64,000 nucleotides of DNA from DASWYT01 sp965246875. GTDB taxonomy: Bacteria; Pseudomonadota; Alphaproteobacteria; Micavibrionales; SZUA-601. Shown here one piece after another: positions 17,956 through 27,364 of the stretch. Under the pieces are notes generated by a model, which had not been told where the DNA came from, did not search any database, and saw nothing but the letters and a program-made list of their open reading frames with translations. The stretch is from contig CBDFFU010000006.1 of the NCBI GenBank assembly GCA_965246875.1, positions 124,001-188,000 on the forward strand. Direction: 5' to 3'. Within the stretch, counting starts at the first letter, position 1; every line of letters begins with the position of its first letter. A program made the translations under genes and the position numbers.

Positions 17956-17975
17956 ATTGAGAATCGATTCTCGAT
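17956..17975. promoter_or_regulatory. Near-perfect palindrome in the flaG-like/fliF divergent region
   Basis: GAGAATCGATTCTC (17959-17972) is a perfect 14-base palindrome, and the symmetry continues two bases further on each side after one mismatch, giving 20 bases. It lies 25 bases upstream of the flaG-like start and about 250 upstream of fliF. A dimeric regulator site is the simplest reading. No clear sigma-54 (GG-N10-GC) element was found between 17935 and 18220. Confidence 0.45.
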
Positions 17976-18220
17976 TCCCTTCCATACACTTATTATGACT
18001 TATAAATGTGAATCGCTGGTGAATCAGAGGGATAAGTCAGTTCACAGTCATTTACCGGCAGTTTCTGCAGTGTGACCTCCCCGTCTTGCGATAATGAACG
18101 AGACGATAGGCAAAATTTTCCCGTATCTTAACGGCTCTTTTACGAGCCGCGCGCCACACTAAGAGCAGAAAGACGCTTAACCGCTGTTTCATCGCTGTTT
18201 TGGCCAACGGAGAAAACCCC

Positions 18221-19903
18221 GTGCAAAGTCTGTTTAATCTGCTCTCGCGTATCGGGCCGCTGCGTCTCGCCGTCATGGGTGCTGTCACGTTGGGGATGGT
18301 GCTGTTCTTCGTTTTTGTCATGGCGCGCTTGTCTAGCGGCGATATGAAGCTCCTCTATGCCGACCTGTCGCCACAGAACCAGAACGCCATGGTGCGTGAG
18401 CTGGAAGCCGCCAAGATTAATTACCAGATCAATGACACGCGTCAGGAGATTAAAGTGCCGGCGCAGGATGTTGGCCGGGCGCGGATGTTATTGGCTGAAA
18501 AAGGCCTGCCCGATGGCGGTTCGATCGGTTATGAGATTTTTGACAAAGACAGCGGGTTGTCATCCACCCGGTTTGACCAGGATATCCGCCAGTTGCGCGC
18601 CTTGGAAGGTGAACTGGTACGTACGGTTTCGACTTTAAAATCCGTTGAAAATGCGCGGATTCATTTAGTATTACCAAAGCGCGAATTGTTCAGCCATGAC
18701 GAACAGACGGCTTCCGCCAGTGTGTTCCTCAAGCTGCGTTCCGGTAAACGTCTGGACGATGAGCAGATTGCCGCCATTCAATATTTGATTGCGGCGGCTG
18801 TTCCCAATCTCGATCCGAAACACGTTTCAATCGTTGACCAGAACGGCACCTTGCTGGCCACGGGTCGTGCAGATACGAATGCCGATGGCACGGGCGGTGG
18901 TGGCGGGTCAGATAATGTCGAACGGATGCGCACGGCGTATGAGCAACGCATGACCATGGCCATCGAAGATATTATCGGCAAGATTGTGGGTTACGGTAAA
19001 GTCCGCGCGCATGTCACCGCCGACATCGACTATGATAAAGAAAGCACGAGTGCCGAGATTTACGATCCGGAAGGTCAGGTCGCCCGGTCAACCCAAAGCG
19101 TGAGCGAAAATGAAAAAGAGGGGGCTGCGTCAGCCTCGACTGTGTCGGTGCAAAACAATCTGCCCGGCCTGCCAGATGGCGGCGGGGCCGGCGACAAGCG
19201 CGACAGCAACCGCAACGAAGAGATCACCAATTTTGAGATCAGTAAAACGGTCAAAAGTCATACGCGCGAAGGTGGCGAAGTCAAACGCATCTCCGTTGCC
19301 GTGTTGCTGGACGGTTTATATAGCAAAAACGACAAAGGCGAGACGGTTTACAAACCGCGTGACCAGAAAGAACTGGACAATATTAAAGCGCTCGTCTCAT
19401 CCGCTATCGGCTTTGACACGAAACGCGGCGACAGCCTGGAGATTAAAAACCTGCAGTTTGCCAGCGGTGATGACACACCAGGCGGGCCATTATCAGATGC
19501 CATCTTTATGGGCTTGAACAAAGACGATCTGTTCCGCATGTCGGAAACGGCTGTGATGGGGATTGTGGCTTTGCTGGTTATTTTATTAGTGCTGCGTCCG
19601 TTAGCCAACAAATTGCTCAGCGGCCCTATCGGTGGCAGTAACAATAATGCCAACCAGCAATATGGTGCCGATGGCATGCCGTTGCTGAGCGGGGAAATGC
19701 GCGCAGCGTTAACAGGGCCACAAGGAAATTCATCCGGTCTGGACAGCATGAATAACAGTATGAGCGGTGACGATATGCTGGATGTGGCATCCGTTGATGG
19801 CCGCATCAAGTCATCATCAATCAGCAAAGTGAATGAGATTATTGACCGCTATCCGGCCGAGACGGTATCGATCGTCCGCAGCTGGATGATGCAGGAGAAT
19901 TAA
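18221..19903 (+). CDS. fliF: Flagellar MS-ring protein FliF
   Basis: A 560-residue protein that oligomerises into the MS ring and houses the export gate. The GTG at 18221 has GGAGAA six bases upstream; a TTG seven codons earlier lacks one. The first transmembrane helix (about 17-38) is followed by the YscJ/FliF ring-building motifs. LYADLSPQNQNAMVRELE, LLAEKGLPDGGSIGYEIFD and ARIHLVLPKRELF are clear. The second helix is VMGIVALLVILLVLRPLA near residue 450, and the C-terminal cytoplasmic tail that docks FliG is present. First gene of the rightward flagellar operon. Confidence 0.96.
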   Translation: MQSLFNLLSRIGPLRLAVMGAVTLGMVLFFVFVMARLSSGDMKLLYADLSPQNQNAMVRELEAAKINYQINDTRQEIKVPAQDVGRARMLLAEKGLPDGGSIGYEIFDKDSGLSSTRFDQDIRQLRALEGELVRTVSTLKSVENARIHLVLPKRELFSHDEQTASASVFLKLRSGKRLDDEQIAAIQYLIAAAVPNLDPKHVSIVDQNGTLLATGRADTNADGTGGGGGSDNVERMRTAYEQRMTMAIEDIIGKIVGYGKVRAHVTADIDYDKESTSAEIYDPEGQVARSTQSVSENEKEGAASASTVSVQNNLPGLPDGGGAGDKRDSNRNEEITNFEISKTVKSHTREGGEVKRISVAVLLDGLYSKNDKGETVYKPRDQKELDNIKALVSSAIGFDTKRGDSLEIKNLQFASGDDTPGGPLSDAIFMGLNKDDLFRMSETAVMGIVALLVILLVLRPLANKLLSGPIGGSNNNANQQYGADGMPLLSGEMRAALTGPQGNSSGLDSMNNSMSGDDMLDVASVDGRIKSSSISKVNEIIDRYPAETVSIVRSWMMQEN

Positions 19904-19905
19904 CC

Positions 19906-20943
19906 ATGGCCACAGCAGCCGTACCCGCCCGCGTCCGTGAAGACATCCGTACATTAAGTGGCACGGAAAAGGCCGCCATCTTTTTATTGTCGCTGGGCGA
20001 AGAATATTCGACCAAGATTTTCGAAAAAATGGCCCAAGACGAAATCATGGAATTGTCGCAAAGCATGGCTAATCTGGGCAAGATCGGCTCTAATGTCGTT
20101 GAAAAAGTCTTCGTCGAGTTTGTCGATCAGATGTCGGCGACGGGGTCTTTGGTCGGATCGTATGACAGCACCGAACGTTTGTTGCGTCAGGTGTTGGGCG
20201 ACGAAAAAGTCGGCAGCATCATGGACGAGATTCGTGGGCCCGCTGGCCGCACCATGTGGGATAAATTGGGCAACGTCAATGAAGAAGTGTTAGCCAACTA
20301 CCTGAAAAACGAATATCCGCAAACGGTGGCGGTCGTCTTGATGAAGATCAAATCCGATCATGCCGCGCGCGTGATCAGCCATCTGCCCGAAGGATTTGCC
20401 TTTGAGGTCATCAGCCGCATGTTGCGCATGGAATCGGTGCAAAAAGAGGTGCTGGACGATGTTGAGCGTACCCTACGTGAAGAATTTATGACGACTCTGG
20501 CACGCACCCAACGCCGCGACAGCCATGAAATGATGGCGGATATCTTCAACAACATGGATCGTACAAAAGAAGCCCGCTTCATGGAAATCCTGGAGGAACG
20601 CCAAAAAGACTCGGCGGAAAAAATCCGCAGTCTCATGTTTACGTTTGAAGATCTGGGCCGCGTGGATGCGATGGGTATTCAAGCGATCCTGCGTGCGATG
20701 GACAAAGAGAAATTGCCGATCGCACTTAAAGGCGCCAGCGATACAATGAAAGATTTGTTCTTCAGCAACATGTCTGAACGTGCTGTAAAAATTATGAAAG
20801 AAGATATGGGCGCACGTGGGCCGATCCGTTTGCGCGATGTCGAAGAGGCGCAGCAGCATATCGTCAGCGTGGCAAAAGGCCTGTCTGAACGTAACGAGAT
20901 TGTCTTGATCGATAAGAATGCCCAAGACGAAATGATTTATTGA
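19906..20943 (+). CDS. fliG: Flagellar motor switch protein FliG
   Basis: A 345-residue switch protein linking the MS ring to FliM/FliN and to the stator. All three domains are present. KAAIFLLSLGEEYSTKIFEKM opens the N-terminal FliF-binding domain. The middle domain has the armadillo segment with NEYPQTVAVVL. The C-terminal torque domain has FTFEDLGRVD, then IQAILRAMDKEKLPIAL and SERAVKIMKEDM. Two bases separate it from fliF. Confidence 0.96.
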   Translation: MATAAVPARVREDIRTLSGTEKAAIFLLSLGEEYSTKIFEKMAQDEIMELSQSMANLGKIGSNVVEKVFVEFVDQMSATGSLVGSYDSTERLLRQVLGDEKVGSIMDEIRGPAGRTMWDKLGNVNEEVLANYLKNEYPQTVAVVLMKIKSDHAARVISHLPEGFAFEVISRMLRMESVQKEVLDDVERTLREEFMTTLARTQRRDSHEMMADIFNNMDRTKEARFMEILEERQKDSAEKIRSLMFTFEDLGRVDAMGIQAILRAMDKEKLPIALKGASDTMKDLFFSNMSERAVKIMKEDMGARGPIRLRDVEEAQQHIVSVAKGLSERNEIVLIDKNAQDEMIY

Positions 20944-20950
20944 GGGTGAT

Positions 20951-21658
20951 GTGCAATTGAGCAGTAAATTCCTTTTTGATCGTGATTTCGACGTCGAAAA
21001 AGTCCGGCAGCAACAGCTGCTGGAAGACCCGGCTGTGGAATTGCCACCAGCACCCATGTACAGCGAAGAGATGCTGGCCATGGCGCGCGCGCAAGCTTAT
21101 GAGCAGGGGGTCAGCGATGGGTTGCAACAGGCCGATCAAAGCCAGCAGCAAATTTTGCTGCAATTGTGGGACAGGGCCGGACATCGTTTAGCCGGTCTCA
21201 TTGAGCTGGAAATTGCGCGGGAGCAACGCGCTATGAGTTTGGCAGTGCAATCGGCGTTTCACATCGTCAAAAAATTCTGGCCCCGTTTGCAAAAAATCAC
21301 GGGTGAAAAAGACCTGGAAACCTTTATTGCGGACAGTTTAGCGCATAATAATGATGAAACGCGGATCGTGTTGCGCGTCAATGATACCCAGCTGGACACG
21401 GTTGCCGCGCAATTGCCACGCTTGAAAGAACTGCAAGGCTTTCCCGGGAAAGTCATTACGCTTGCCGATGACAGCGTTTTACCCGGCGATTGCAAAATGG
21501 AATGGGCCGATGGCGGATCGGAAAAACTGGGCCGCCATGTCATGCAACAACTGGAACAATTACTGGACCGCTTGCTGGGTCATCTGGCTAATCCGACAAC
21601 GATGCTGTCAAGCGAACACCATTTATCAGATCATACGACAGAGGAGACATCCGAATGA
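20951..21658 (+). CDS. fliH: FliH-like flagellar export ATPase regulator
   Basis: A 235-residue protein starting at GTG just after fliG. The N-terminal region is followed by a long Ala/Gln/Glu-rich helical segment (about 35-100) with spaced small residues, as in the GxxxG-rich helix of FliH. The C-terminal part, around residue 120-200, has VLRVNDTQLDTVAAQLP and a late GDCKMEWADGGSEK. The latter matches the FliH/HrpE motif for the tail that binds the FliI ATPase. Sequence conservation in this family is weak, so position between fliG and fliN carries much of the call. fliI itself is not in the window. Confidence 0.8.
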   Translation: MQLSSKFLFDRDFDVEKVRQQQLLEDPAVELPPAPMYSEEMLAMARAQAYEQGVSDGLQQADQSQQQILLQLWDRAGHRLAGLIELEIAREQRAMSLAVQSAFHIVKKFWPRLQKITGEKDLETFIADSLAHNNDETRIVLRVNDTQLDTVAAQLPRLKELQGFPGKVITLADDSVLPGDCKMEWADGGSEKLGRHVMQQLEQLLDRLLGHLANPTTMLSSEHHLSDHTTEETSE

Positions 21659-21999
21659 CCCCATCCGAAACCGAAAATCTGGCCTTTGCCGAAATTCCGG
21701 CCGATGCGCCAAAATCAACATTAGGCGACCACTATGACATGGACACTATTCGTCCGGAAAAAGATTTGCATGCCATTTATGATGTGCCAGTCCAAGTGTC
21801 TGCCGTATTAGGTCGCACCACGATGCAGGTCAGCCAGTTGCTGAAACTGGGCCGTGGTGCGGTGGTTGAACTGGATAGACGCGTCGGTGAACCGATTGAT
21901 ATCTACGTGAACAACCGCCTGGTGGCGCGTGGCGAAGTTGTTGTTGTGGACGAAAAACTGGGTATCACCATGACGGAAATCGTCAAGTCGGAATCCTAA
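21655..21999 (+). CDS. fliN: Flagellar motor switch protein FliN
   Basis: A 114-residue C-ring component. The SpoA (surface presentation) domain fills residues 40-112, with YDVPVQVSAVLGRTTMQVSQ, GAVVELDRRVGEPIDIYVN and RLVARGEVVVVDEKLGI, the complete family pattern. Its ATG overlaps the fliH stop (ATGA at 21655-21658). fliM, the usual partner, is not present in this cluster and must be encoded elsewhere. Confidence 0.95.
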   Translation: MTPSETENLAFAEIPADAPKSTLGDHYDMDTIRPEKDLHAIYDVPVQVSAVLGRTTMQVSQLLKLGRGAVVELDRRVGEPIDIYVNNRLVARGEVVVVDEKLGITMTEIVKSES

Positions 22000-22036
22000 A
22001 CGACACAATCGAACGAGAAAAACAAGGTTTAACACT

Positions 22037-23395
22037 ATGCGTTTGATGATCATCGGGCCATTGGAAGGGTATATCAGCGAGGCAGGTAAAATCGCATTGC
22101 GCAAAGGCGTGAAAGTCATGCATTGCGAATCGATTGCCCAAGGGTTGGCAGCCCTCCGCAGCACGGGTGCTGATTTGGTGATGGCCGATGTCAAAATGGA
22201 TATTCCACAATTGATGGCAAGCCTGAATTTGGAACGTATCGCCGTGCCGGTTGTGGCTTGCGGGATTGGCAATGACGCGGCGGCGGCTGTGGCCGCGATT
22301 AAAGCCGGTGCCAAAGAATATGTGCCATTGCCGCCAAATGCTGATCTGATTGCTGCGGTCATCGAAGCGGTGACGCAGGATGACCGGGCGATGATTACCG
22401 AAGATCCAACCATTCGCGCCGTGATGGACATGGCGGATCAGGTTGCACCAAGCCATGCGACCGTGTTGATCAGCGGCGATAGCGGCACGGGCAAGGAATT
22501 GATGGCGCGTTATTTGCACCAAAAATCACTGCGCAAAAACGGACCATTTATTTCGTTGAACTGTGCCGCCATTCCTGAAAATCTATTAGAGTCAGAACTG
22601 TTCGGCCATGAAAAGGGTGCCTTTACTGGTGCTGTCGCACGTCGTTTAGGTAAATTTGAAGAGGCCAGTGGCGGGACATTGTTTCTCGATGAAATTTCCG
22701 AGATGGATATTTCGTTGCAGGCAAAGTTATTACGTGCCATTCAGGAAAAAGAAGTGGATCGCATTGGCTCCAACCGGCCGGTCAAGGTCGATATCCGTTT
22801 GATTGCGACGACCAACCGCGATTTGGAAAAAGAAGTGAAAGCTGGAACGTTCCGGCAGGATCTTTATTTCCGGCTCAACGTGATCAACTTGCATTTGCCC
22901 TCCTTGAAAGACCGCAAAGGCGATATCCCGCGCCTGGCGAACATGTTTATCGAACGCTACGTGCGCCAGAATGAATTGCCGCCGAAAGCGATGTCGGAAG
23001 CGGCCTTGGATAAATTACTCAACCATACCTGGCCGGGCAATATTCGTGAGCTCGAAAACACATTGCATCGGGCCGTGCTGATTTCGCGCACCGATATCAT
23101 TGGCCCGGAAGCGATTTTGATCAGCGGGCAGCCATCTGTGGCTGTGGCTCTTGCTGAAACAGCAGGTACGGCGACCATCGGTTCGACGTCTGCAGCGCCG
23201 GCGAATGATGCGTCTGATGCCATGGTCGGGCGGACAGTGGCGGACATGGAACGTGACCTGATTTTGAAAACACTGGATAAATGTCTGGGCAATCGCACAC
23301 ATGCCGCAACCATATTAGGGATTTCCATCCGTACCTTGCGTAATAAATTGAAACAATACGGTGATGGCGCTGCTGCTTATGGTGATGCGTCCTAA
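22037..23395 (+). CDS. flbD: Sigma-54-dependent flagellar regulator FlbD-type
   Basis: A 452-residue activator of RNA polymerase-sigma54. The receiver-like N-terminal domain (1-120) lacks the acidic pair that normally follows the first strand and lacks the KP motif at its end, so it is unlikely to be a normal phosphorylation switch. The AAA+ domain has Walker A GDSGTGKE, the sigma-54 contact loop GAFTGA, GGTLFLDEISEM as Walker B and the R-finger region FRQDLYFRLNV. A Fis-type helix-turn-helix closes the protein with ILGISIRTLRNKLKQYG. In Caulobacter, FlbD activates late flagellar genes and is controlled by FliX. A TAATG junction couples it to flhA. Confidence 0.93.
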   Translation: MRLMIIGPLEGYISEAGKIALRKGVKVMHCESIAQGLAALRSTGADLVMADVKMDIPQLMASLNLERIAVPVVACGIGNDAAAAVAAIKAGAKEYVPLPPNADLIAAVIEAVTQDDRAMITEDPTIRAVMDMADQVAPSHATVLISGDSGTGKELMARYLHQKSLRKNGPFISLNCAAIPENLLESELFGHEKGAFTGAVARRLGKFEEASGGTLFLDEISEMDISLQAKLLRAIQEKEVDRIGSNRPVKVDIRLIATTNRDLEKEVKAGTFRQDLYFRLNVINLHLPSLKDRKGDIPRLANMFIERYVRQNELPPKAMSEAALDKLLNHTWPGNIRELENTLHRAVLISRTDIIGPEAILISGQPSVAVALAETAGTATIGSTSAAPANDASDAMVGRTVADMERDLILKTLDKCLGNRTHAATILGISIRTLRNKLKQYGDGAAAYGDAS

Positions 23396-25521
23396 TGGCT
23401 GACCCCGCCACACTCGACGGCACGGCCAGCTCCAGCGCGTCGCTTGGGTCGATGTTCGACTGGCTGAACGGGTTGCAGCGTTATCGTGAATTGCTGCTGC
23501 CGATATTCGTATTGTGCGTTGTCGTCGCCATGGTTTTGCCCATGCCGACATGGCTGTTGGATATCTCATTAGCGATATCCATCACACTTGCCGTTCTGAT
23601 TTTAATGACGATCATGTTCATCGATAAGCCATTAGAATTATCGGCATTTCCAACTATTTTACTGTTGACCACGGCGTTACGCTTGGCACTCAACATTGCA
23701 TCAACGCGTTTGATTTTGACAAATGGACACACCGGAACAAACGCCGCGGGTCATGTGATCGAGGCCTTTGCCGGTTTCGTGATGGGCGGCAATTTTGTCA
23801 TTGGCCTCATCGTTTTTATTATTCTGATCATCATCAATTTTATGGTGATTACCAAGGGATCGGGCCGGATTGCGGAAGTGGCCGCGCGTTTCAGTCTGGA
23901 CGCCATGCCGGGCAAGCAGATGGCAATTGATGCCGATTTGTCATCGGGTTTGATTGACGAAGACGATGCCCGGACACGTCGCAAAGAGTTGGAACAGGAA
24001 AGCGCGTTCTATGGCGCCATGGACGGGGCGGCAAAATTCGTGCGTGGCGATGCGGTCGCCGGTATCATGATCACCATGATTTGCATTGTCGGCGGTATCA
24101 TTATCGGCGTCGTGCAGAAAGATCTGGCCCTGTCACAAGCCGCGCATAATTATACCAACCTAACAGTCGGCGACGGTCTGGTGTCGCAAATTCCAGCTTT
24201 GATTATTTCGATTGCCGCTGGTTTGATGGTGGCGAAAGCCGGAACATCGGGTGCCACAGATAAGGCCGTTATTAAACAGCTGGGCCAATTTCCAAAAGCG
24301 TTGGGTCTGTGTTCTGGCACGATGACGATTTTGGCGTTGCTGCCAGGTATTCCGTTTATCCCATTTGCAATTTTGGCGGGTCTGACTGGCAGTGCCGCCT
24401 ATTATCTGCCACGCATTCAAGCGCGTGAAAAAGCCGAAGTGGTGGCGCAAAAGGTCGCCAAGGATCACAAACCAGCACCAGCCGAAGCGCCGATTGCGGC
24501 AACGCTTGCCATCGACATGATCCGCCTGGAATTGGGTTACGGTTTGCTGGCCCTCGCGACACAAGGTGAAAGCGGCAACCGTCTGACCGACCAGATCAAG
24601 GGGTTGCGCCGCCAATTGGCACAAGAATACGGTTTTATTCTGCCATCCGTGCGGATACAAGATGATCTGCAAGTGGCGCCAAATGCCTATCGGATTCGCA
24701 TCAAGGAAATCGTGTCGGGTGCCGGTGATTTGCGCCCCAATATGTTGCTGTGTATGGACCCGAAAGGCCAGGCGATTTCTTTGCCCGGTGAACGCACGAA
24801 AGAACCGACCTTCGGTTTACCCGCCATGTGGATCGACAAACGCTATCGCGAAGAAGCGCATTTCAAAGCCTATACGGTCGTTGATCCGCAAACGGTGATT
24901 ACGACGCATCTGACCGAAATCATCAAAGACCATATGGCCGAATTGCTGTCGTACACCGAGACCCAGAAATTGCTGGATGAGATGGATAAATCGGCACAGA
25001 AATTGGTGTCTGATACCATCCCGACACTGATCTCGTTGATGGGTGTGCAGCGTGTCTTACAGAACTTGCTGGGCGAACGTGTGTCGATCCGCGATCTGCC
25101 GACGATTTTAGAAGGCATTGCCGAAGCATCTGTGCAGACGAAGAATCTGACCTTGATTACCGAACATGTGCGCACGCGTCTGGCGCGCCAGATTTGTGAT
25201 CAATATACGGGCCCATCTGGTTTATTGTCGATGACACCGATGTCGCCGGAATGGGAACAGGCGTTTTTAGAGTCGCTTGCTGGTACTGGCGAAGAAAAAC
25301 AACTCGCCATGCCGCCAAGCCAGCTGCAAGGGTTTATCGCGCGTTTGACACAGGTGTTTGAAGACCAGGCAAAACAGGGTGAGGCGCCGGTGTTGTTGAC
25401 AAGCCCGACGATCCGTCCGTATGTCCGTTCGATTATCGAACGTATCCGCCCAAGCCTGCCGGTGATGTCGCAAAGCGAAATTCATCCAAAGGCCCGCATT
25501 AAAACAGTGGCGCAAATCTGA
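23395..25521 (+). CDS. flhA: Flagellar export gate protein FlhA
   Basis: A 708-residue inner-membrane protein of the flagellar type III export gate. About eight transmembrane helices occupy residues 30-330, including ILLLTTALRLALNIASTRLI and the conserved FHIPEP-region equivalent VVITKGSGRIAEVAARFSLDAMPGKQMAIDADL in shortened form (GRIAEVAARFSLDAMPGKQM). The large cytoplasmic domain (about 355-708) docks chaperone-substrate complexes. Length and organisation are normal. The start overlaps the flbD stop by one base and the stop overlaps the flhF start. Confidence 0.96.
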   Translation: MADPATLDGTASSSASLGSMFDWLNGLQRYRELLLPIFVLCVVVAMVLPMPTWLLDISLAISITLAVLILMTIMFIDKPLELSAFPTILLLTTALRLALNIASTRLILTNGHTGTNAAGHVIEAFAGFVMGGNFVIGLIVFIILIIINFMVITKGSGRIAEVAARFSLDAMPGKQMAIDADLSSGLIDEDDARTRRKELEQESAFYGAMDGAAKFVRGDAVAGIMITMICIVGGIIIGVVQKDLALSQAAHNYTNLTVGDGLVSQIPALIISIAAGLMVAKAGTSGATDKAVIKQLGQFPKALGLCSGTMTILALLPGIPFIPFAILAGLTGSAAYYLPRIQAREKAEVVAQKVAKDHKPAPAEAPIAATLAIDMIRLELGYGLLALATQGESGNRLTDQIKGLRRQLAQEYGFILPSVRIQDDLQVAPNAYRIRIKEIVSGAGDLRPNMLLCMDPKGQAISLPGERTKEPTFGLPAMWIDKRYREEAHFKAYTVVDPQTVITTHLTEIIKDHMAELLSYTETQKLLDEMDKSAQKLVSDTIPTLISLMGVQRVLQNLLGERVSIRDLPTILEGIAEASVQTKNLTLITEHVRTRLARQICDQYTGPSGLLSMTPMSPEWEQAFLESLAGTGEEKQLAMPPSQLQGFIARLTQVFEDQAKQGEAPVLLTSPTIRPYVRSIIERIRPSLPVMSQSEIHPKARIKTVAQI

Positions 25522-26546
25522 TGCGGCTGAAAACCTACCAAGCTAAAACAATGAATGCCGTCATGGCGCAAATCCGTGACGAGCTTGGTGACGATGCAGT
25601 GATTGTCTCGACACGCACATTAGACAATGGCGATATCAAGGTGACAGCGGCTGAAGATGAGCAGATCGAAGACGCGTTGGAAATCTTGGATGATGCAGCT
25701 GTCGAATATGACACCCATGTGTTTTTTCATGGCATCCGTGATTACGACCATGTACCGAATGAGCCTGTTGACAGGATCGTGGCACATAGCGACGAGGTGA
25801 TGCGTGTTTTGCTGAAACACGGCGCGCCGGCAGCCATTCAGGAAAAAATATTGGCGTTGATCGATGTCGCGCCATCAACCGATCCACGTCAAAGTTTTAT
25901 TGCGGCTCTAGAACATGCGTTTACGTTCGATGGATTGCCGGTCACGCACTATGAGCGTCCCATTATGCTGGTCGGGCAACCGGGTGCTGGCAAAACCATG
26001 ACGATTGCAAAACTGGCAACGCGCGCCGTGATGCACGGTTTGAAACCGGTGGTGATTACGGCAGACACGGTCAAAGCAGGTGCTGTCGAACAGTTGGCGG
26101 CGTTCACCAAAGTGTTGGGTTTGCAATTGCTTAAGGTCAATTCACCTGAGCAATTAAAACGCGCGTTGCAGGATCACAGTGGTGCCGATCAGATTTTGAT
26201 TGATTGTCCGGGCATGAATGCGTTCAAGGCGGATGATATGAAAGACTTGTATGCCTATAGCCGCGTCGTGCCAATGGATTTGGTGGTCGCATTGCCCGGC
26301 GGTTTGGACGCCGATGAAGCTGCCGAAATTGCGCGCGCCTTTGCCGTGATTGGGGCAAAATGGCTGATCCCGACACGGCTTGATCTGGCCCGTCGTTTGG
26401 GCAGTGTGTTAAACGCGGCCGATCAGGCCGGCTTGGCATTTGCTGCGGCTGGCACCAGTGCCGATGTGGCTGACGGTTTAATAGCACTGGACGCTGCATC
26501 ACTTGCCGATATTTTATGGCCGTTACAGGAAAGAGGTCCGTCATGA
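25521..26546 (+). CDS. flhF: FlhF-like SRP-type GTPase
   Basis: A 341-residue protein of the SRP GTPase family that sets the pole and number of flagella. MRLKTYQAKTMNAVMAQIRDELGDDA is the FlhF N-terminal signature, seen here as LKTYQAKTMNAVMAQIRDEL. The NG domain has Walker A GQPGAGKTMTIAKLA around 150 and DTVKAGAVEQLAAF as the G2/insertion region. G3 reads DCPG rather than DTAG and G4 reads TRLD rather than TKxD, so nucleotide handling may be altered. Sits between flhA and flhG with one-base and four-base overlaps. Confidence 0.9.
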   Translation: MRLKTYQAKTMNAVMAQIRDELGDDAVIVSTRTLDNGDIKVTAAEDEQIEDALEILDDAAVEYDTHVFFHGIRDYDHVPNEPVDRIVAHSDEVMRVLLKHGAPAAIQEKILALIDVAPSTDPRQSFIAALEHAFTFDGLPVTHYERPIMLVGQPGAGKTMTIAKLATRAVMHGLKPVVITADTVKAGAVEQLAAFTKVLGLQLLKVNSPEQLKRALQDHSGADQILIDCPGMNAFKADDMKDLYAYSRVVPMDLVVALPGGLDADEAAEIARAFAVIGAKWLIPTRLDLARRLGSVLNAADQAGLAFAAAGTSADVADGLIALDAASLADILWPLQERGPS

Positions 26547-27361
26547 ATCAAACCGACATGAAAACGGCTAACCGCACACCAATGCGCGCCAGTAATTTGA
26601 TTGCTGTAGCATCCGGCAAGGGCGGTGTCGGCAAAACCTGGTTTTCGATTACGCTGGCCCATGCCATGAGTAAACAGGATAAAAACATTCTGTTGTTCGA
26701 TGGTGATCTGGGGCTGGCGAATGTCGATGTGCAATTGGGCTTGATGCCGCAACATGATCTGCGTCAGGTGGTTGATAATAAACTTCCATTATCGCGCATT
26801 GTTCAACATCATACAGCAACCGGTCTCAACGTCATTGCCGGGCAATCAGGTGCTGCGTCACTGGCGAACATGCCGATAGAAAAAGTCATTGAATTGCGGG
26901 ATCAGTTGATTCCACTGTGTAATGCTTACGACCGCGTGATCATTGATCTGGGTGCGGGTATTGACCGGACAACGCGGATTTTATCAGGTGCGGCAAAACA
27001 TACGCTTATTATCGTCAATGAGGAACCGACGTCGTTGACCGATGCCTATGCCTATATCAAATTGACGCATATGGCTGGGCTTGCCGACAGCATTCATATC
27101 ATTGTCAATAATGTAGAGCAAAAAGCCGATGGCGAACGCGTCTATCAAACGATCAGCAAAGTCTGCCAGAATTTCCTGAAAATCCGGCCACCCTTGGCCG
27201 GTATTATCCGGCATGACAAGAAAATACCGGAATCGATCCGCAACCAAACGCCGCTCTTGACGCGTTATCCAAACAGCACAGCGGCGTTCGATATCGAGAT
27301 TATTGCCAATTATATTTTGAATTTGACGGATACAGCACCACCACTCTCCAGCAATGGATAA
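26543..27361 (+). CDS. flhG: MinD-like ATPase FlhG/FleN
   Basis: A 272-residue deviant-Walker ATPase that limits flagellar number and stimulates FlhF. The start at 26543 overlaps the flhF stop (ATGA) and has AGAGG upstream; an ATG at 26516 would lie deep inside flhF. Walker A is SGKGGVGKTWFSITLA near residue 30, the switch region is FDGDLGLANVDVQLGL, and DRVIIDLGAGIDRTTR is the Walker B strand. An EEPTSLTDAYAYIK segment follows, characteristic of FlhG/YlxH. The N-terminal DQAxxLR helix that activates FlhF is not obvious. Confidence 0.93.
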   Translation: MNQTDMKTANRTPMRASNLIAVASGKGGVGKTWFSITLAHAMSKQDKNILLFDGDLGLANVDVQLGLMPQHDLRQVVDNKLPLSRIVQHHTATGLNVIAGQSGAASLANMPIEKVIELRDQLIPLCNAYDRVIIDLGAGIDRTTRILSGAAKHTLIIVNEEPTSLTDAYAYIKLTHMAGLADSIHIIVNNVEQKADGERVYQTISKVCQNFLKIRPPLAGIIRHDKKIPESIRNQTPLLTRYPNSTAAFDIEIIANYILNLTDTAPPLSSNG

Positions 27362-27364
27362 GAT

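Noticed and set aside
17935..18220. Sigma-54 promoter for fliF
   Set aside because: No GG-N10-GC pair with TGGCAC/TTGC-like context was found on the plus strand.
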